From positions 93,612-157,611 of the forward strand of contig NZ_FRBQ01000010.1 in assembly GCF_900142655.1 (NCBI RefSeq): a stretch of DNA of 64,000 nucleotides, written 5' to 3'. The notes under the pieces were generated by a model. The model was not told where the DNA came from. It saw only the letters and a program-made list of their open reading frames with translations, and ran no database searches. This document shows positions 43,377-52,700 of this stretch, in pieces; position 1 is the stretch's first letter; every line of letters starts with the position of its first letter. The position numbers were made by a program, and so were the translations under genes. Origin of the DNA: Phytopseudomonas punonensis (GTDB lineage: Bacteria > Pseudomonadota > Gammaproteobacteria > Pseudomonadales > Pseudomonadaceae).

Positions 43377-44717
43377 ATGTGGTTACCTGACCTAAAGGGC
43401 AGTGCGCTGCCCACTTATCTGGCGCTGGTCGAGGCGATTTCCAGCGCTATCGGCAACGGCGAGCTCAAGCCCGGCGAACAGCTGCCTCCTCAGCGGCGAT
43501 TGGCCTGGACGCTGGGCATCAACCCGAGCACGGTGATGCAGGCGTATCGCGAGGCGGCGCGGCGGCACTTGGTATCCGGCGAAGTCGGCCGCGGCACTTA
43601 CGTGTTGGCCGATAGCCATGAAGCCAGTCTGTTCCACCTCAAGCAGCCACGGCTGCCAGCCGACGGCATCGACCTGTCGACCAATGTGCCGGTGCACGAT
43701 GGCGGCAGTGACGACCTGTCGCGCACATTGCAGCGGCTGATTGCTGAGGGCCGCCTCGATGGCCTGCAGGCCTATGCGTCGGCCGAGCTTGAACAGCGTG
43801 GTCGGATTGCCGTCAGCCAATGGCTGCAGCAGCGCGGCCTGCATACGCCACCGTCCCAGGTGGCGCTGTGCGCCGGTGCACAGCAGGGCGTTTCGGCAGC
43901 GCTGCTGGCGCTCTGCGAGGCCGGCGACCCGGTGCTGGCCGAAGCCTTCACCGCGCCCGGCATCAAGGCCGCCGCGCGCCAGTTGCGCTTGCCGCTGCAT
44001 GGTGTGGCGATGGATGAGCGCGGCATTCTCCCTCAGGATCTCGACCGACAGATTCGCGCCACCGGCGCGCGTGTGCTGGTGCTCACTCCATGCCTGCAGA
44101 ACCCTACCGGCAGCAGCATGGATGCTGAACGTCGCCAACGTATCGCCGAACTGATCGAGCGCCATGGCTTGTGGCTGATCGAAGACGACGTCTATGGCGC
44201 CCTTGGCAGCCAGGCGCCCTTGGCCGCCGCAGCGCCGACGCGCAGCCTGTTGGTCAGCAGCCTGTCGAAAACCGTGGCACCGGGCCTGCGCCTTGGCTTC
44301 ATGCACGGGCCGCAGGCACTGCTCAATCGCATCGATCCCCAAGGCCACGCCACCAGCTGGGCAGTGTCGCCGTTGTGCCTGGCGCTGGCCTGCGAGTGGA
44401 TCGAGGATGGCACCGCCGCGCGCAAACTGGTCTGGCAGCGTGATGAATTGCAGCAGCGCTGGCGCCTGGCGAGCCGTGTGCTGGGTCCGCGCACGCCGCC
44501 CGGCCGCGAAGTGTCGCCGCACCTGTGGCTGCAACCGCCGGACAGCGCCGCCCTGGTGACCGCCTGCCGGGCTGCGGGTGTGGAGGTGGTGCCGGCGGAC
44601 GTGTTCGCCGTCGGCCCGGCCCAGGCCAGCGCGATTCGCATCAGCCTGGCCGCCGCACGCAGCCGCGCCGAACTCAAACAGGCGCTGGAGCGCATCGCCG
44701 AGGCCTGGCCGTTATGA
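43377..44717 (+). CDS. MocR family regulator (GntR HTH + aminotransferase domain)
   Basis: A 446-residue fusion: a winged helix GntR domain (about 10-75; ELKPGEQLPPQRRLAWTLGINPSTVMQAYREAARRHLV) joined to a class I aminotransferase-like domain that binds PLP. The lysine in LLVSSLSKTVAPGLRLGF is the expected Schiff-base residue, and YGALG sits at the PLP-stacking position. MocR proteins act as PLP-dependent regulators. The start at 43377 (MWLPDLKGSALPTYLALVEAI) is chosen over a far-upstream in-frame start that would run through the divergent gene. The pairing with a PLP dehydratase suggests amino acid-responsive control. Confidence 0.92.
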   Translation: MWLPDLKGSALPTYLALVEAISSAIGNGELKPGEQLPPQRRLAWTLGINPSTVMQAYREAARRHLVSGEVGRGTYVLADSHEASLFHLKQPRLPADGIDLSTNVPVHDGGSDDLSRTLQRLIAEGRLDGLQAYASAELEQRGRIAVSQWLQQRGLHTPPSQVALCAGAQQGVSAALLALCEAGDPVLAEAFTAPGIKAAARQLRLPLHGVAMDERGILPQDLDRQIRATGARVLVLTPCLQNPTGSSMDAERRQRIAELIERHGLWLIEDDVYGALGSQAPLAAAAPTRSLLVSSLSKTVAPGLRLGFMHGPQALLNRIDPQGHATSWAVSPLCLALACEWIEDGTAARKLVWQRDELQQRWRLASRVLGPRTPPGREVSPHLWLQPPDSAALVTACRAAGVEVVPADVFAVGPAQASAIRISLAAARSRAELKQALERIAEAWPL

Positions 44718-44786
44718 GCGCCCCTTGCACCTTCACAGTAATAAGTGTCAGCTATGATCCGTGAAATTCACGATAAGGAACCGTGC

Positions 44787-46262
44787 ATGTCCCTTTCTAC
44801 AGACGGCGCTTTTATCGTCGTCAACTCTGCCGAAGAAGCCGTTGACCGTCTGGCTGCGCTGCACAAGCGCGCCACCGAGGGCCTGAGCCAGGCGCTCAAG
44901 CGCTACCTGAAAGACCGCGTGCGCCCCACTGCCGAGGAGCAGGAGCTGTTTCGCTACCCCGAACTGCGCCTGACCTACGATTGCCAGGGCGAAGTGCCGA
45001 CCACGGTGCGCGCCTACGCCAAGGTGCAGGTGCCCGGCACCTACAGCGTCACCATCACCCACCCGGCGGCGTTTCGTAAGTACCTGCTCGAGCAGCTGCA
45101 GCCGCTGATGGCGGACTTCACCCTGACCGTCGAGGTCGGCGTCAGCCAGCAATACATTCCCTATCCCTACGTGGTGGAGCAGGGCGACGAGCTGGCCGGC
45201 TCCGGGGTGACCGCCGCCGAGCTGGCGCGGGTGTTCCCGAGTACCGACCTGTCCGCTGCCACCGATGGCACTGCCGACGGTTTGTATGACTGGGAGAACA
45301 CCGACCCGCTGCCGCTGGCGCTGTTCGACGCCGCACGGGTGGACTTTTCCCTGCGGCGCCTGGTGCATTACACCGGCAGTGACTGGCGCCATGTGCAGCC
45401 GTGGATTCTGCTGACCAACTACCATCGCTATGTCGACCAGTTCATCCGCCACGGCTTGGACATGCTCAACGCCGAGTCGCGTTTCGAGCGCATGGTGCTG
45501 CCGGGCAACATCGTCATTTCGCGCGGCATGGCCGAAGGCGAGATGCAAGCGATCATCGAGACCGTGGTCTGGCACCGCTACCAGATGCCGGCCTATCACC
45601 TGCAGGCCGCCGATGGTGATGGCATCACCCTGGTGAACATCGGGGTCGGCCCGTCCAACGCCAAGAACATCACCGATCACCTGGCTGTACTACGCCCGCA
45701 TTGCTGGCTGATGATCGGCCACTGCGGTGGCTTGCGTCAGTCGCAGACCATTGGCGATTACGTGCTGGCTCACGCCTACATGCGCCGCGACGGCATTCTC
45801 GACCGCGTGCTGCCGCCGCACATTCCTCTACCGGCACTGGCCGAAGTGCAACAGGCGCTGCAGGATGCCGCCGCCCAGGTGACCGGCGAGCGCGGGGATG
45901 ACCTCAAACGTCGTCTGCGCACCGGCACCGTGCTGACCTACGACGACCGTAACTGGGAGCTGCGCTGGGCCCAGGAGCGGCCGCTGATCAATCTGTCGCG
46001 TGCCGTAGCGGTGGATATGGAAAGCGGCACCATCGCCGCGCAAGGCTATCGCCTGCGTGTGCCGTACGGCACCTTGCTGTGCGTGTCGGACAAGCCGCTG
46101 CACAGCGAGATCAAGCTGCCGGGCGCGGCGGGTGCGTTCTACGAGCGGGCGGTGACCCAGCACCTGCACATCGGCATCACCGCGCTGGATCTGCTTCGCG
46201 GCCAGCTCAACTCGCTGCACTCGCGCAAGCTGCGTAGCTTCGACGAGCCGCCGTTCCGCTGA
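44787..46262 (+). CDS. amn: AMP nucleosidase
   Basis: A 491-residue enzyme that splits AMP to adenine and ribose 5-phosphate in the cytoplasm and so regulates AMP pools. The C-terminal phosphorylase-like domain shows NIGVGPSNAKNITDHLAVLRPHCWLMIGHCGGLR, typical for Amn, and VDMESGTIAAQGYRLRVPYGTLLCVSDKPLHSE. The N-terminal domain (about 1-180) is the allosteric part of the long Amn form. The ATG at 44787 has AAGGAA upstream; an earlier in-frame ATG (44745) overlaps poorly conserved sequence. Terminated by the hairpin at 46281. Confidence 0.95.
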   Translation: MSLSTDGAFIVVNSAEEAVDRLAALHKRATEGLSQALKRYLKDRVRPTAEEQELFRYPELRLTYDCQGEVPTTVRAYAKVQVPGTYSVTITHPAAFRKYLLEQLQPLMADFTLTVEVGVSQQYIPYPYVVEQGDELAGSGVTAAELARVFPSTDLSAATDGTADGLYDWENTDPLPLALFDAARVDFSLRRLVHYTGSDWRHVQPWILLTNYHRYVDQFIRHGLDMLNAESRFERMVLPGNIVISRGMAEGEMQAIIETVVWHRYQMPAYHLQAADGDGITLVNIGVGPSNAKNITDHLAVLRPHCWLMIGHCGGLRQSQTIGDYVLAHAYMRRDGILDRVLPPHIPLPALAEVQQALQDAAAQVTGERGDDLKRRLRTGTVLTYDDRNWELRWAQERPLINLSRAVAVDMESGTIAAQGYRLRVPYGTLLCVSDKPLHSEIKLPGAAGAFYERAVTQHLHIGITALDLLRGQLNSLHSRKLRSFDEPPFR

Positions 46263-46280
46263 TCATTCAGCGACAAGCGA

Positions 46281-46319
46281 AGGCATGAGTCTGACTCCCA
46301 GGCTCATGCCTATTTTTTT
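46281..46319. terminator. Terminator between amn and a convergent membrane-protein gene
   Basis: AGGCATGAG and CTCATGCCT pair, followed on the plus strand by ATTTTTTT. It also overlaps the 3' end of the convergent gene at 46310. Confidence 0.85.
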
Positions 46320-46549
46320 GACTTGCCGACCATCATCTTCCAGCGGTTGCGGTTGAGCAGCACGTAGCCGGTCAGCTGCATGCCCGCGGCGATCACCAGG
46401 CTACGAGTGAGATCCGGATCCGCCGGGCGTGGGCCGCTGTAGATTTGGTACAGGGCGTAGACGACGCCGATCAGCCCGAGGATGAAGAACACCAGGCCGA
46501 GGATGGTCAGGCGATGAAGATTGCGTGGCAGCATGGCAAAAGTCGTCAT
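46310..46549 (-). CDS. Small two-helix membrane protein
   Basis: A roughly 79-residue protein with two predicted membrane segments: LTILGLVFFILGLIGVVYAL and LVIAAGMQLTGYVLL. It has a basic tail (NRNRWKMMVGKSKK). The ATG at 46549 (MTTFAMLPRNLHRL) is the likely start; 46534 and 46621 are alternatives and the ribosome site is weak. I do not recognise a named family. It is convergent with amn and divergent from the HD-GYP gene. Confidence 0.7.
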   Translation of the reverse strand: MTTFAMLPRNLHRLTILGLVFFILGLIGVVYALYQIYSGPRPADPDLTRSLVIAAGMQLTGYVLLNRNRWKMMVGKSKK

Positions 46550-46679
46550 GGAGAACAGGGCGGCCAAACTAACCTGGAATTTGTGAGGGCGCCAGCCAAC
46601 TCTGACACTGAACAGTGTCAAGATGCGCTAGATTAATGAGCAGGCATCAACGTGTTCGCTGAGTCGTGTCGAGGCGCCC

Positions 46680-47894
46680 ATGCTGAAAAAGATCCCCACG
46701 CAGGCTGTTCGCGTTGGCATGTTCATCCAGGGTTTCGATGGCAACTGGCTGTCGCACCCGTTCTGGAAAAGTCGTTTCGTCATCGAAGACGCCGAAGACC
46801 TGGCCCGCGTGCGCCAGAGCGGTGTCAGTGGCGTATGGATCGATATCAGCAAAGGGCTGGATGTCGCGGCCTCTCCGGGTGCTGCTTCGCCTGCGGCCCT
46901 GGTCGCCGTCGAAGCGCCGCAGGTGCCGCCCGCCGTGCCGGAGCCGGTTCCGGTGCAGACTTGCAGCGTGCGTGATGAGCTGCAGCGCGCCACCAAGCTG
47001 ATCAACCGTTCCAAGAAGGCGGTCACCGAGCTGTTTCAGGAGGCGCGCCTGGGCAATGCCATCAATGTCGAGGGCTGCATGCCGCTGGTTGCCGACATCA
47101 GCGAGTCGCTGGCGCGCAACAGCTCGGCGTTGCTCGGCCTGGCGCGGCTCAAGCACAAGGACGAATACACCTACATGCACTCGGTAGCGGTGTGTGCGCT
47201 GATGCTCTCACTGGCGCGGCAGCTGGGCCTGGACGAAGAGCGTGCCCGAGAAGCCGGCCTGGCGGGGCTGCTCCATGATGTCGGCAAGATGGCCATGCCG
47301 CTGGAGGTGCTGAACAAGCCCGGTAGCCTGACCGATGCCGAGTTCGCCATCATGCGCGGCCATCCGCAGTGTGGGTACGCCATGCTGCTGGCTGCTGGCT
47401 CGCTACCGGCCACGGCGCTGGACGTGTGCCTCCATCACCATGAGAAATACGACGGCAGTGGCTACCCGGACAAGCTCGCCGGCGAGGAAATCAGCCTCTT
47501 GGCGCGCATGGGTGCGGTGTGCGACGTGTACGACGCCATCACCTCCAACCGGCCCTACAAACAGGCCTGGAACCCGGCTGAATCCCTGGCGCGCATGGCG
47601 CAGTGGACGGGCCATTTCGACACCCACGTATTCCACGCTCTGGTGCGCTCGGTGGGTATCTACCCACTCGGTTCGCTGGTGCGTTTGGAGTCGGGGCGCC
47701 TTGGCGTGGTGGTCGATCTGCTGCCGGGTAAACTCACCACGCCGGTGGTGCGGGTGTTCTTCTCGGCGAAGAGCAAGACGGCGATCACCCAGCAGGAGCT
47801 GGATCTGTCGCGGCCAGGTGCGAATGACCGCATCGTCGGCCGCGAGGATCCGGCCGAGTGGGGCTTCAGCAACCTCGACGACTTCTGGCGCTAG
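46680..47894 (+). CDS. HD-GYP cyclic di-GMP phosphodiesterase
   Basis: A 404-residue protein with an N-terminal DUF3391-type region (KKIPTQAVRVGMFIQGFDGNWLSHPFWK, 1-60), a proline-rich linker (about 65-95) and an HD-GYP domain (about 145-330). The metal-binding HD is at 199-200 (LLHDVGKM) and GYP is intact at 261-263 (HHHEKYDGSGYPDKL), so it should hydrolyse c-di-GMP to GMP. No membrane segment or receiver domain is present. It is the catalytic counterpart of the GGDEF gene at 1.3 kb, though not linked to it. GAGG lies ahead of the ATG. Confidence 0.93.
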   Translation: MLKKIPTQAVRVGMFIQGFDGNWLSHPFWKSRFVIEDAEDLARVRQSGVSGVWIDISKGLDVAASPGAASPAALVAVEAPQVPPAVPEPVPVQTCSVRDELQRATKLINRSKKAVTELFQEARLGNAINVEGCMPLVADISESLARNSSALLGLARLKHKDEYTYMHSVAVCALMLSLARQLGLDEERAREAGLAGLLHDVGKMAMPLEVLNKPGSLTDAEFAIMRGHPQCGYAMLLAAGSLPATALDVCLHHHEKYDGSGYPDKLAGEEISLLARMGAVCDVYDAITSNRPYKQAWNPAESLARMAQWTGHFDTHVFHALVRSVGIYPLGSLVRLESGRLGVVVDLLPGKLTTPVVRVFFSAKSKTAITQQELDLSRPGANDRIVGREDPAEWGFSNLDDFWR

Positions 47895-47933
47895 TCACCA
47901 CCACTGCAGCCGCCAGTGCCGCGGCACTGAGGG

Positions 47934-49544
47934 CTACCACACGGCGATATGCGAGTCGGCGCGTGGCTCGGTGCCGCCACAGAGCACGCCGGTTTTCGGA
48001 TCACGCACGATGATCTGCCCACGTCCGTAGTCGGTAGAGTCGCAGGCCACGCTCACCTCGTGGCCCAGGCGCGCCAGCGCCGCGGCCAGGTCCCGCGAGG
48101 CGCCCTGTTCGATGCCGACCTTCCTGTCGCCCAGCCACTGCCAACGCGGTGCATCGAGCGCGGCCTGGGGGTTGAGGCCGAAGTCGACCAGGTTCATGAC
48201 CATCTGCACATGCCCTTGTGGCTGCATATAGCCGCCCATTACGCCGAACGGCGCGACCGCCTCGCCGTCCTTGGTGAGGAAACCGGGGATGATGGTGTGG
48301 AAGGTCTTCTTGCCGGCGACCAGGGCGTTGGCGTGGTTGGCGTCCAGGCTGAATTCCTGACCGCGGTTCTGCAGGGAGATGCCGGTGTCCGGCACCACTA
48401 CACCGGAGCCGAATCCGTGGTAGTTGCTCTGGATGAACGAGATCATGTTGCCCTCGGCATCGGCGGCGGCCAGGTAAACGGTGCCGCTGGCGTGCGGGTC
48501 GCCGGCTTCAGGCTTGATCGCACGCGCGCCGATCAGCTGGCGGCGGCGCTCGGCATAGCCGGGGCTGAGCAGGTCGGCCACGGCGACGCGCATGTGCTCG
48601 GGGTCGGTGATGTGGTGCAGGCCGTCGGCGTAGGCCAGCTTCAGCGCCTCGATCTGGCGGTGCCAGGTTTGCAGGCTGTCGCGGTGATCGAACTCGAAGC
48701 CCTGGAGAATCTGCAGGGTCATAAGGGCGACCAGGCCCTGGCCGCTCGGCGGGATTTCCCACACGTCATAGCCGCGGTAGTTAACGCTGATCGGGTCGAC
48801 CCAGCGCGGCTTGTAGCCTTGCAGGTCTTCCCTGCGCAGGTAGCCGCCGGCGGCGCGCGAGGCCTGGTCGATGGCATCGGCGAGCTCGCCGCGGTAGAAA
48901 CTCTCGCACCCGCTGTCGGCCAGCGCCTGCAGGGTGCGTGCCTGGGCCGGATTGCGGAACAGTTCGCCGGCTTGCGGCGCGCGGCCCTCAATCAGGAAGG
49001 TGTCGAACCAGGCCTGCAGGGCCGGCTCGCGGTGTGCGGAAAATTCATCCAGGGCCACCTGCCATTGGTGGGCGACCACCGGCGACAGCGGAAAACCATC
49101 GGCAGCCAGGCTGATCGCCGGTGCGAGTAATTCGGCGAACGGCAGGCGGCCGAAGCGCCGGGACAGTTCGGCCCAGGCCGACGGGCAGCCGGGCACGGTG
49201 ACCGGTGTCCAGCCGTAGGTGGGCATCTGCGTGTGGCCGGCGGCCTTCACCGCGTCGATGTTCAGCGCTGCCGGCGCGTGGCCGCTGGCGTCCAGGCCGT
49301 GCAGCTGGCCCTTGACCCAGACCAGCGCGAAGGCGTCACCGCCGATGCCGCAGCCGGTAGGCTCGACCACCGTCAGCGCAGCGGCAGTGGCGATGGCGGC
49401 GTCGATGGCATTGCCGCCGCGGCGCATGATGTCGATGCCGGCCTCGGCGGCCAGGGGTTGCGAAGCCGCCACCATGCCGCGCCGGGCGAACACGCTCTGG
49501 CGCTGCGAAGCATAGGGATAGCGGTGGGCAGAAAAACTCAGCAT
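47934..49544 (-). CDS. ggt: Gamma-glutamyltransferase family protein
   Basis: A 536-residue Ntn-hydrolase-type gamma-glutamyltransferase. It matures by self-cleavage ahead of a threonine; T355 in DPHASGTVYLAAAD is the best candidate. GCGIGGDAFALVW and the later VPDTGISLQNRGQEFSLD fit the family. No signal peptide is seen, unlike classical periplasmic Ggt, so it is probably cytoplasmic and of the YwrD/acylase-like branch. Its ATG overlaps the stop of the upstream ABC ATPase gene by 7 bp, so it is the last gene of a gntR-ABC transporter-ggt operon. That context implies import of a gamma-glutamyl compound followed by cleavage inside the cell. Confidence 0.9.
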   Translation of the reverse strand: MLSFSAHRYPYASQRQSVFARRGMVAASQPLAAEAGIDIMRRGGNAIDAAIATAAALTVVEPTGCGIGGDAFALVWVKGQLHGLDASGHAPAALNIDAVKAAGHTQMPTYGWTPVTVPGCPSAWAELSRRFGRLPFAELLAPAISLAADGFPLSPVVAHQWQVALDEFSAHREPALQAWFDTFLIEGRAPQAGELFRNPAQARTLQALADSGCESFYRGELADAIDQASRAAGGYLRREDLQGYKPRWVDPISVNYRGYDVWEIPPSGQGLVALMTLQILQGFEFDHRDSLQTWHRQIEALKLAYADGLHHITDPEHMRVAVADLLSPGYAERRRQLIGARAIKPEAGDPHASGTVYLAAADAEGNMISFIQSNYHGFGSGVVVPDTGISLQNRGQEFSLDANHANALVAGKKTFHTIIPGFLTKDGEAVAPFGVMGGYMQPQGHVQMVMNLVDFGLNPQAALDAPRWQWLGDRKVGIEQGASRDLAAALARLGHEVSVACDSTDYGRGQIIVRDPKTGVLCGGTEPRADSHIAVW

Positions 49545-50335
49545 GCGGTTACCTCCGGCAGTACGCGACTCAGGAACGCCCGCGTACGCGGATGGCTGGG
49601 TGCGCTGAAAATCTGTTCGGGCGGGCCCTGTTCGATCAGTTCGCCCTGGTCGAGCACCACCACGCGGTCGGCCACTTCCCGGGCGAAGCCCATTTCGTGG
49701 GTGACCACCACCATGGTCATGCCCTGTTCGGCGAGCTGCTTCATGACCTGCAGCACCTCACCGACGGTTTCCGGATCCAGGGCGCTGGTCGGCTCGTCGA
49801 ACAGCATCGCCTGGGGTTTCATCGCCAGGGCGCGGGCGATGGCCACACGCTGCTGCTGGCCGCCGGAGAGCATCGACGGGTAGTGATCGGCCTTGTCGGC
49901 CAAGCCCACTTGCTTGAGCAATTGGCGGGCGTGCTCCAGGGCCTGCGCCTTGCTGACGCCGAGCACCTGGATCGGCGCTTCGATGATGTTCTGCAGGGCG
50001 GTCATGTGCGGGAACAGGTTGAAGCGCTGGAACACCATGCCGATATCGCGACGCTGGCGGGCGATGTTGCGCTCGCTTTCACGCACCAGCGAACCATCGG
50101 CACGCTCGCGGTAACCCATGGGCCGGCCGTTGACGCGGATGCGCCCGCCCTGGATATCTTCCAAGAGGTTGATGCAGCGGATGAAGGTGGTCTTGCCCGA
50201 GCCCGAGGCACCGATCAATACCACCACTTCGCCACGTTTGACCTGCAGCGACACGCCCTTGAGGATTTGCAGGTCGCCGAAGGACTTCTCGATATCCAGC
50301 GCTTCGATGATCAGGTCCTGATTACTGCTCTGCAT
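49538..50335 (-). CDS. Polar amino acid ABC transporter ATPase
   Basis: A 265-residue GlnQ/HisP-type ATPase. Walker A is GASGSGKTT, the signature is LSGGQQQRVAIARAL and Walker B is AMLFDEPTSALDPE. The insert GRPMGYRERADGSLVRESERNIARQR, about 25 residues before the Q-loop, is of the kind found in the HisP/OccP branch. It overlaps ggt and starts 1 bp after the permease gene ends. Confidence 0.95.
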   Translation of the reverse strand: MQSSNQDLIIEALDIEKSFGDLQILKGVSLQVKRGEVVVLIGASGSGKTTFIRCINLLEDIQGGRIRVNGRPMGYRERADGSLVRESERNIARQRRDIGMVFQRFNLFPHMTALQNIIEAPIQVLGVSKAQALEHARQLLKQVGLADKADHYPSMLSGGQQQRVAIARALAMKPQAMLFDEPTSALDPETVGEVLQVMKQLAEQGMTMVVVTHEMGFAREVADRVVVLDQGELIEQGPPEQIFSAPSHPRTRAFLSRVLPEVTAC

Positions 50336-50336
50336 T

Positions 50337-51107
50337 TCAACGACCCCTCAAGAGTTTTGATGTGTAGCTGCCGAACATGCGCTTGGAGGCCGTGGCCGGG
50401 CGCCGGTCGGATTGCCCGAAGCGGCGCTCCAGCCAGGTCTGGAAGAAGCCCCACAGGGTGGTCAGCGCCAGGAAGTAGATGGCCACGACCAGGTACAGCT
50501 CGAACACCCGGAAGGTCGCCGAAGTGATCATCTGGGTGCTGAGCAGCAGCTCCTGCACGCCGATCACGCTGACCAGGGTGGTGTTCTTGAGCATCAGGTT
50601 GAACTCGTTACCGAGCGGCGGGACGATGATGCGAAACGCTTGGGGCAGCACGATGCGGCGCATCAGCTTGCCGAAGGTCATGCCCAGCGAACGGCCGGCC
50701 TCGTACTGGCCCTTGTCCACCGCACCGATGCCTGCCCGCATGATCTCCGCCATGTAGGCGCCTTCGTTGAGGCCCAGGGCGATGATCGCGGCCTGCAGGT
50801 TGCCGGGTATCACTACCCAGCCCAGATCCAGATCCTCGAAGCGGAAGATGCCGCCCGCCGCCAGCGCCGTGTACAGAAAGACGATCTGCACCAGCAGCGG
50901 CGTGCCGCGCATCAGCCACACATAGAGGCGTGCCGGTGCCTGGATGAACGGGTTGCTGGACAACCGCATCAGCGCCGTCAGCAGCCCGATCACGCAGCCC
51001 AAGGCCATCGCCAGTACGGCGATGACGCAGGTCATCCACAGCGCGCGCAAGTACACGTCGCTGGGTTGCAGCAGGTACTGCCAGAAGATGTCCCAGTTGA
51101 AGTTCAT
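50337..51107 (-). CDS. Polar amino acid ABC transporter permease
   Basis: A 256-residue HisM/GlnP-type permease with about five membrane segments. The EAA loop is EAGRSLGMTFGKLMRRIVLPQAFRIIVPPLGNE. The ATG at 51107 (MNFNWDIFWQYLLQPSDVYL) is the natural start; an upstream in-frame ATG at 51149 would overlap the binding-protein gene. It is the only permease in the operon and probably works as a homodimer. Confidence 0.93.
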   Translation of the reverse strand: MNFNWDIFWQYLLQPSDVYLRALWMTCVIAVLAMALGCVIGLLTALMRLSSNPFIQAPARLYVWLMRGTPLLVQIVFLYTALAAGGIFRFEDLDLGWVVIPGNLQAAIIALGLNEGAYMAEIMRAGIGAVDKGQYEAGRSLGMTFGKLMRRIVLPQAFRIIVPPLGNEFNLMLKNTTLVSVIGVQELLLSTQMITSATFRVFELYLVVAIYFLALTTLWGFFQTWLERRFGQSDRRPATASKRMFGSYTSKLLRGR

Positions 51108-51118
51108 CGTGCCGCCCC

Positions 51119-51925
51119 TCAGTCCAGCTTGTCGCTGGCGACGTGCCATTTGCCGAGCAGCGCCATGTAGCTGCCGTCGGCGCGCATGTCATCGATGATC
51201 TGCTGCACGGCGGCGGACAGTTGCTGGTCGTCCTTGCGCACGCCGATACCGGTAAGGATGCGGCCGAACGCCGGCACGCCTTCCTGGAACAGATCCGGTG
51301 CCATCGCCGCGTAGTAGCCGGCGGTTTCCACCGTGGTGCCGTAGGCGTCGACCTGGTTGATGCGCAGCGCCTGGAAGGCATCGGTGTCGGCGTTGTAGAC
51401 CACCAGTTTCATCGGCGCTTTGCCGGCCTCCGCCAGCTTGGCGTTCTCAGCGTCGAGCAGGGTCTTGATGGTCGAGCCGTTGAGCACGGCGATCTTGCGG
51501 CCGGACAGGTCATCGAGGGCCTGGATATTCTTGGGGTTGCCCTTGGGCACGACAACCGACTGGCTGGAGTACATGTAGTTGACGATATCGATCACTTCGC
51601 GACGTTCTGGCTTGTCGAACAGTTGGTCGACGATCAGGTCGCACTGCTTGGCAAGCAGCGCCGGTAGCAGACCGGCGAACGGCGTGACGCGCCAGGACAC
51701 CTGCTTGTCGCCCAAACGTTTGGCGATTTCCATGCCCAGGTCGATGGCCAGGCCAGTCGGCTTCTGCGCGGCGTCGAAAGACACCAGAGGTGGCGAGTCC
51801 ATGCCCGAGCAATAGGTCAGCTTGCTGACGTCCTTGAGGCGATCCGGAACGGCGGGGGCGGCCGAGGCCAGCGAAGCGGTCAGACCCAGTGAAACGACGG
51901 CGACGAGAGAGAATGGAAGGCGCAT
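51119..51925 (-). CDS. Polar amino acid ABC transporter binding protein
   Basis: A 268-residue family 3 solute-binding protein. The signal peptide is MRLPFSLVAVVSLGLTASLA, cleaved near ASA. The body has the family pattern PTGLAIDLGMEIAKRLG, VTPFAGLLPALLAKQCDLIVDQL. A cysteine pair (C39 region and C96 region) may form a disulfide. The ligand cannot be read off; the downstream ggt gene suggests a gamma-glutamyl amino acid or related opine-like compound. It starts 76 bp after the GntR gene. Confidence 0.92.
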   Translation of the reverse strand: MRLPFSLVAVVSLGLTASLASAAPAVPDRLKDVSKLTYCSGMDSPPLVSFDAAQKPTGLAIDLGMEIAKRLGDKQVSWRVTPFAGLLPALLAKQCDLIVDQLFDKPERREVIDIVNYMYSSQSVVVPKGNPKNIQALDDLSGRKIAVLNGSTIKTLLDAENAKLAEAGKAPMKLVVYNADTDAFQALRINQVDAYGTTVETAGYYAAMAPDLFQEGVPAFGRILTGIGVRKDDQQLSAAVQQIIDDMRADGSYMALLGKWHVASDKLD

Positions 51926-52001
51926 GGTGGTACTCCGTTTGCTGTGATCGAAAGGGCAGCAGTGAAGTGGAAAGAGGCGACCGTCGGCGGTCGTCCGCTT
52001 G

Positions 52002-52670
52002 TTATTGTTCGGTTTGCAGGAACAGCGTCAGGGCCGGCAAGGTGCCTTCGATGTGCTCGCGAATCACCCGTTCGGCCAGGTCGGCGTCACGGCTGCGCAG
52101 GGCGGTCAGAATCTGCACGTGTTCTTCGCGGCCGCTGAGCGGCTTCTCACCGTGCTCGAGCCACAGGCGCATCGGCGCCTCGATCAGCGAATAGAGCGCG
52201 ACGATCTGTTTCATCAGTCGCGGGCGTTCGCTGATGCTGCACAGGTACTCGTGGAAGATGCGGTGGCGCACCACCCACTGGGCGGTGTCGTCGCGGCATT
52301 CGTCCATGTCGTCGAGCAGCCGCTCCAAAAGGGTCAGGTGGCGCTCAGTCACCTTGCCTACCGCAACACGCATCGCCAGGCCCTCGAGGGCGCTGCGCAT
52401 CTCGAAGACTTCGCGCATCTCCTCGATGTCCAGGCCGCTGACCACCGCGCCGCGGTTGGGGCGCAAGGTAACTAGGCCCTGGGCATCGAGGCGGCGAAAG
52501 GCTTCGCGCACCGGCATACGGCTGGTGCCGATTTCGGCGGCGATGTCTTCGGCCACCAGTCGGTCGCCCTTGCAGTAACGCCCGGCACAGATTGCCCCGA
52601 GCAGAAAGTTGTAGGCCTCTTCCTCGGCGGTTACGGGCTGGCGCTGGGCGTAAAGCGGGGCGGTAAGCAT
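52002..52670 (-). CDS. GntR/FCD family regulator of the ABC-ggt operon
   Basis: A 222-residue FadR-type regulator. The GntR winged helix is at about 15-75 (DRLVAEDIAAEIGTSRMPVREAFRRLDAQGLVTLRPNRGAVV), and the all-helical FCD ligand domain fills the rest, with metal-ligand histidines (DECRDDTAQWVVRHRIFHEYL). It is first in the operon and probably represses it until an imported compound is present. A candidate operator, ATGTATCCAATT, is at 52689-52700. The ATG is at 52670. Confidence 0.92.
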   Translation of the reverse strand: MLTAPLYAQRQPVTAEEEAYNFLLGAICAGRYCKGDRLVAEDIAAEIGTSRMPVREAFRRLDAQGLVTLRPNRGAVVSGLDIEEMREVFEMRSALEGLAMRVAVGKVTERHLTLLERLLDDMDECRDDTAQWVVRHRIFHEYLCSISERPRLMKQIVALYSLIEAPMRLWLEHGEKPLSGREEHVQILTALRSRDADLAERVIREHIEGTLPALTLFLQTEQ

Positions 52671-52688
52671 ATTGGCGATCCTGAATAA

Positions 52689-52700
52689 ATGTATCCAATT
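52689..52700. promoter_or_regulatory. Candidate GntR operator
   Basis: ATGTATCCAATT, 19 bp upstream of the regulator's start, resembles the TTGTATACAA-type sites of FCD/GntR regulators. The match is partial, so this is an inference. Confidence 0.35.

Noticed and set aside
47909..47933. Palindrome CAGTGCCGCGGCACTG as a terminator
   Set aside because: It is a short perfect palindrome between two convergent genes but lacks a loop and T-run, so support is too weak to annotate.
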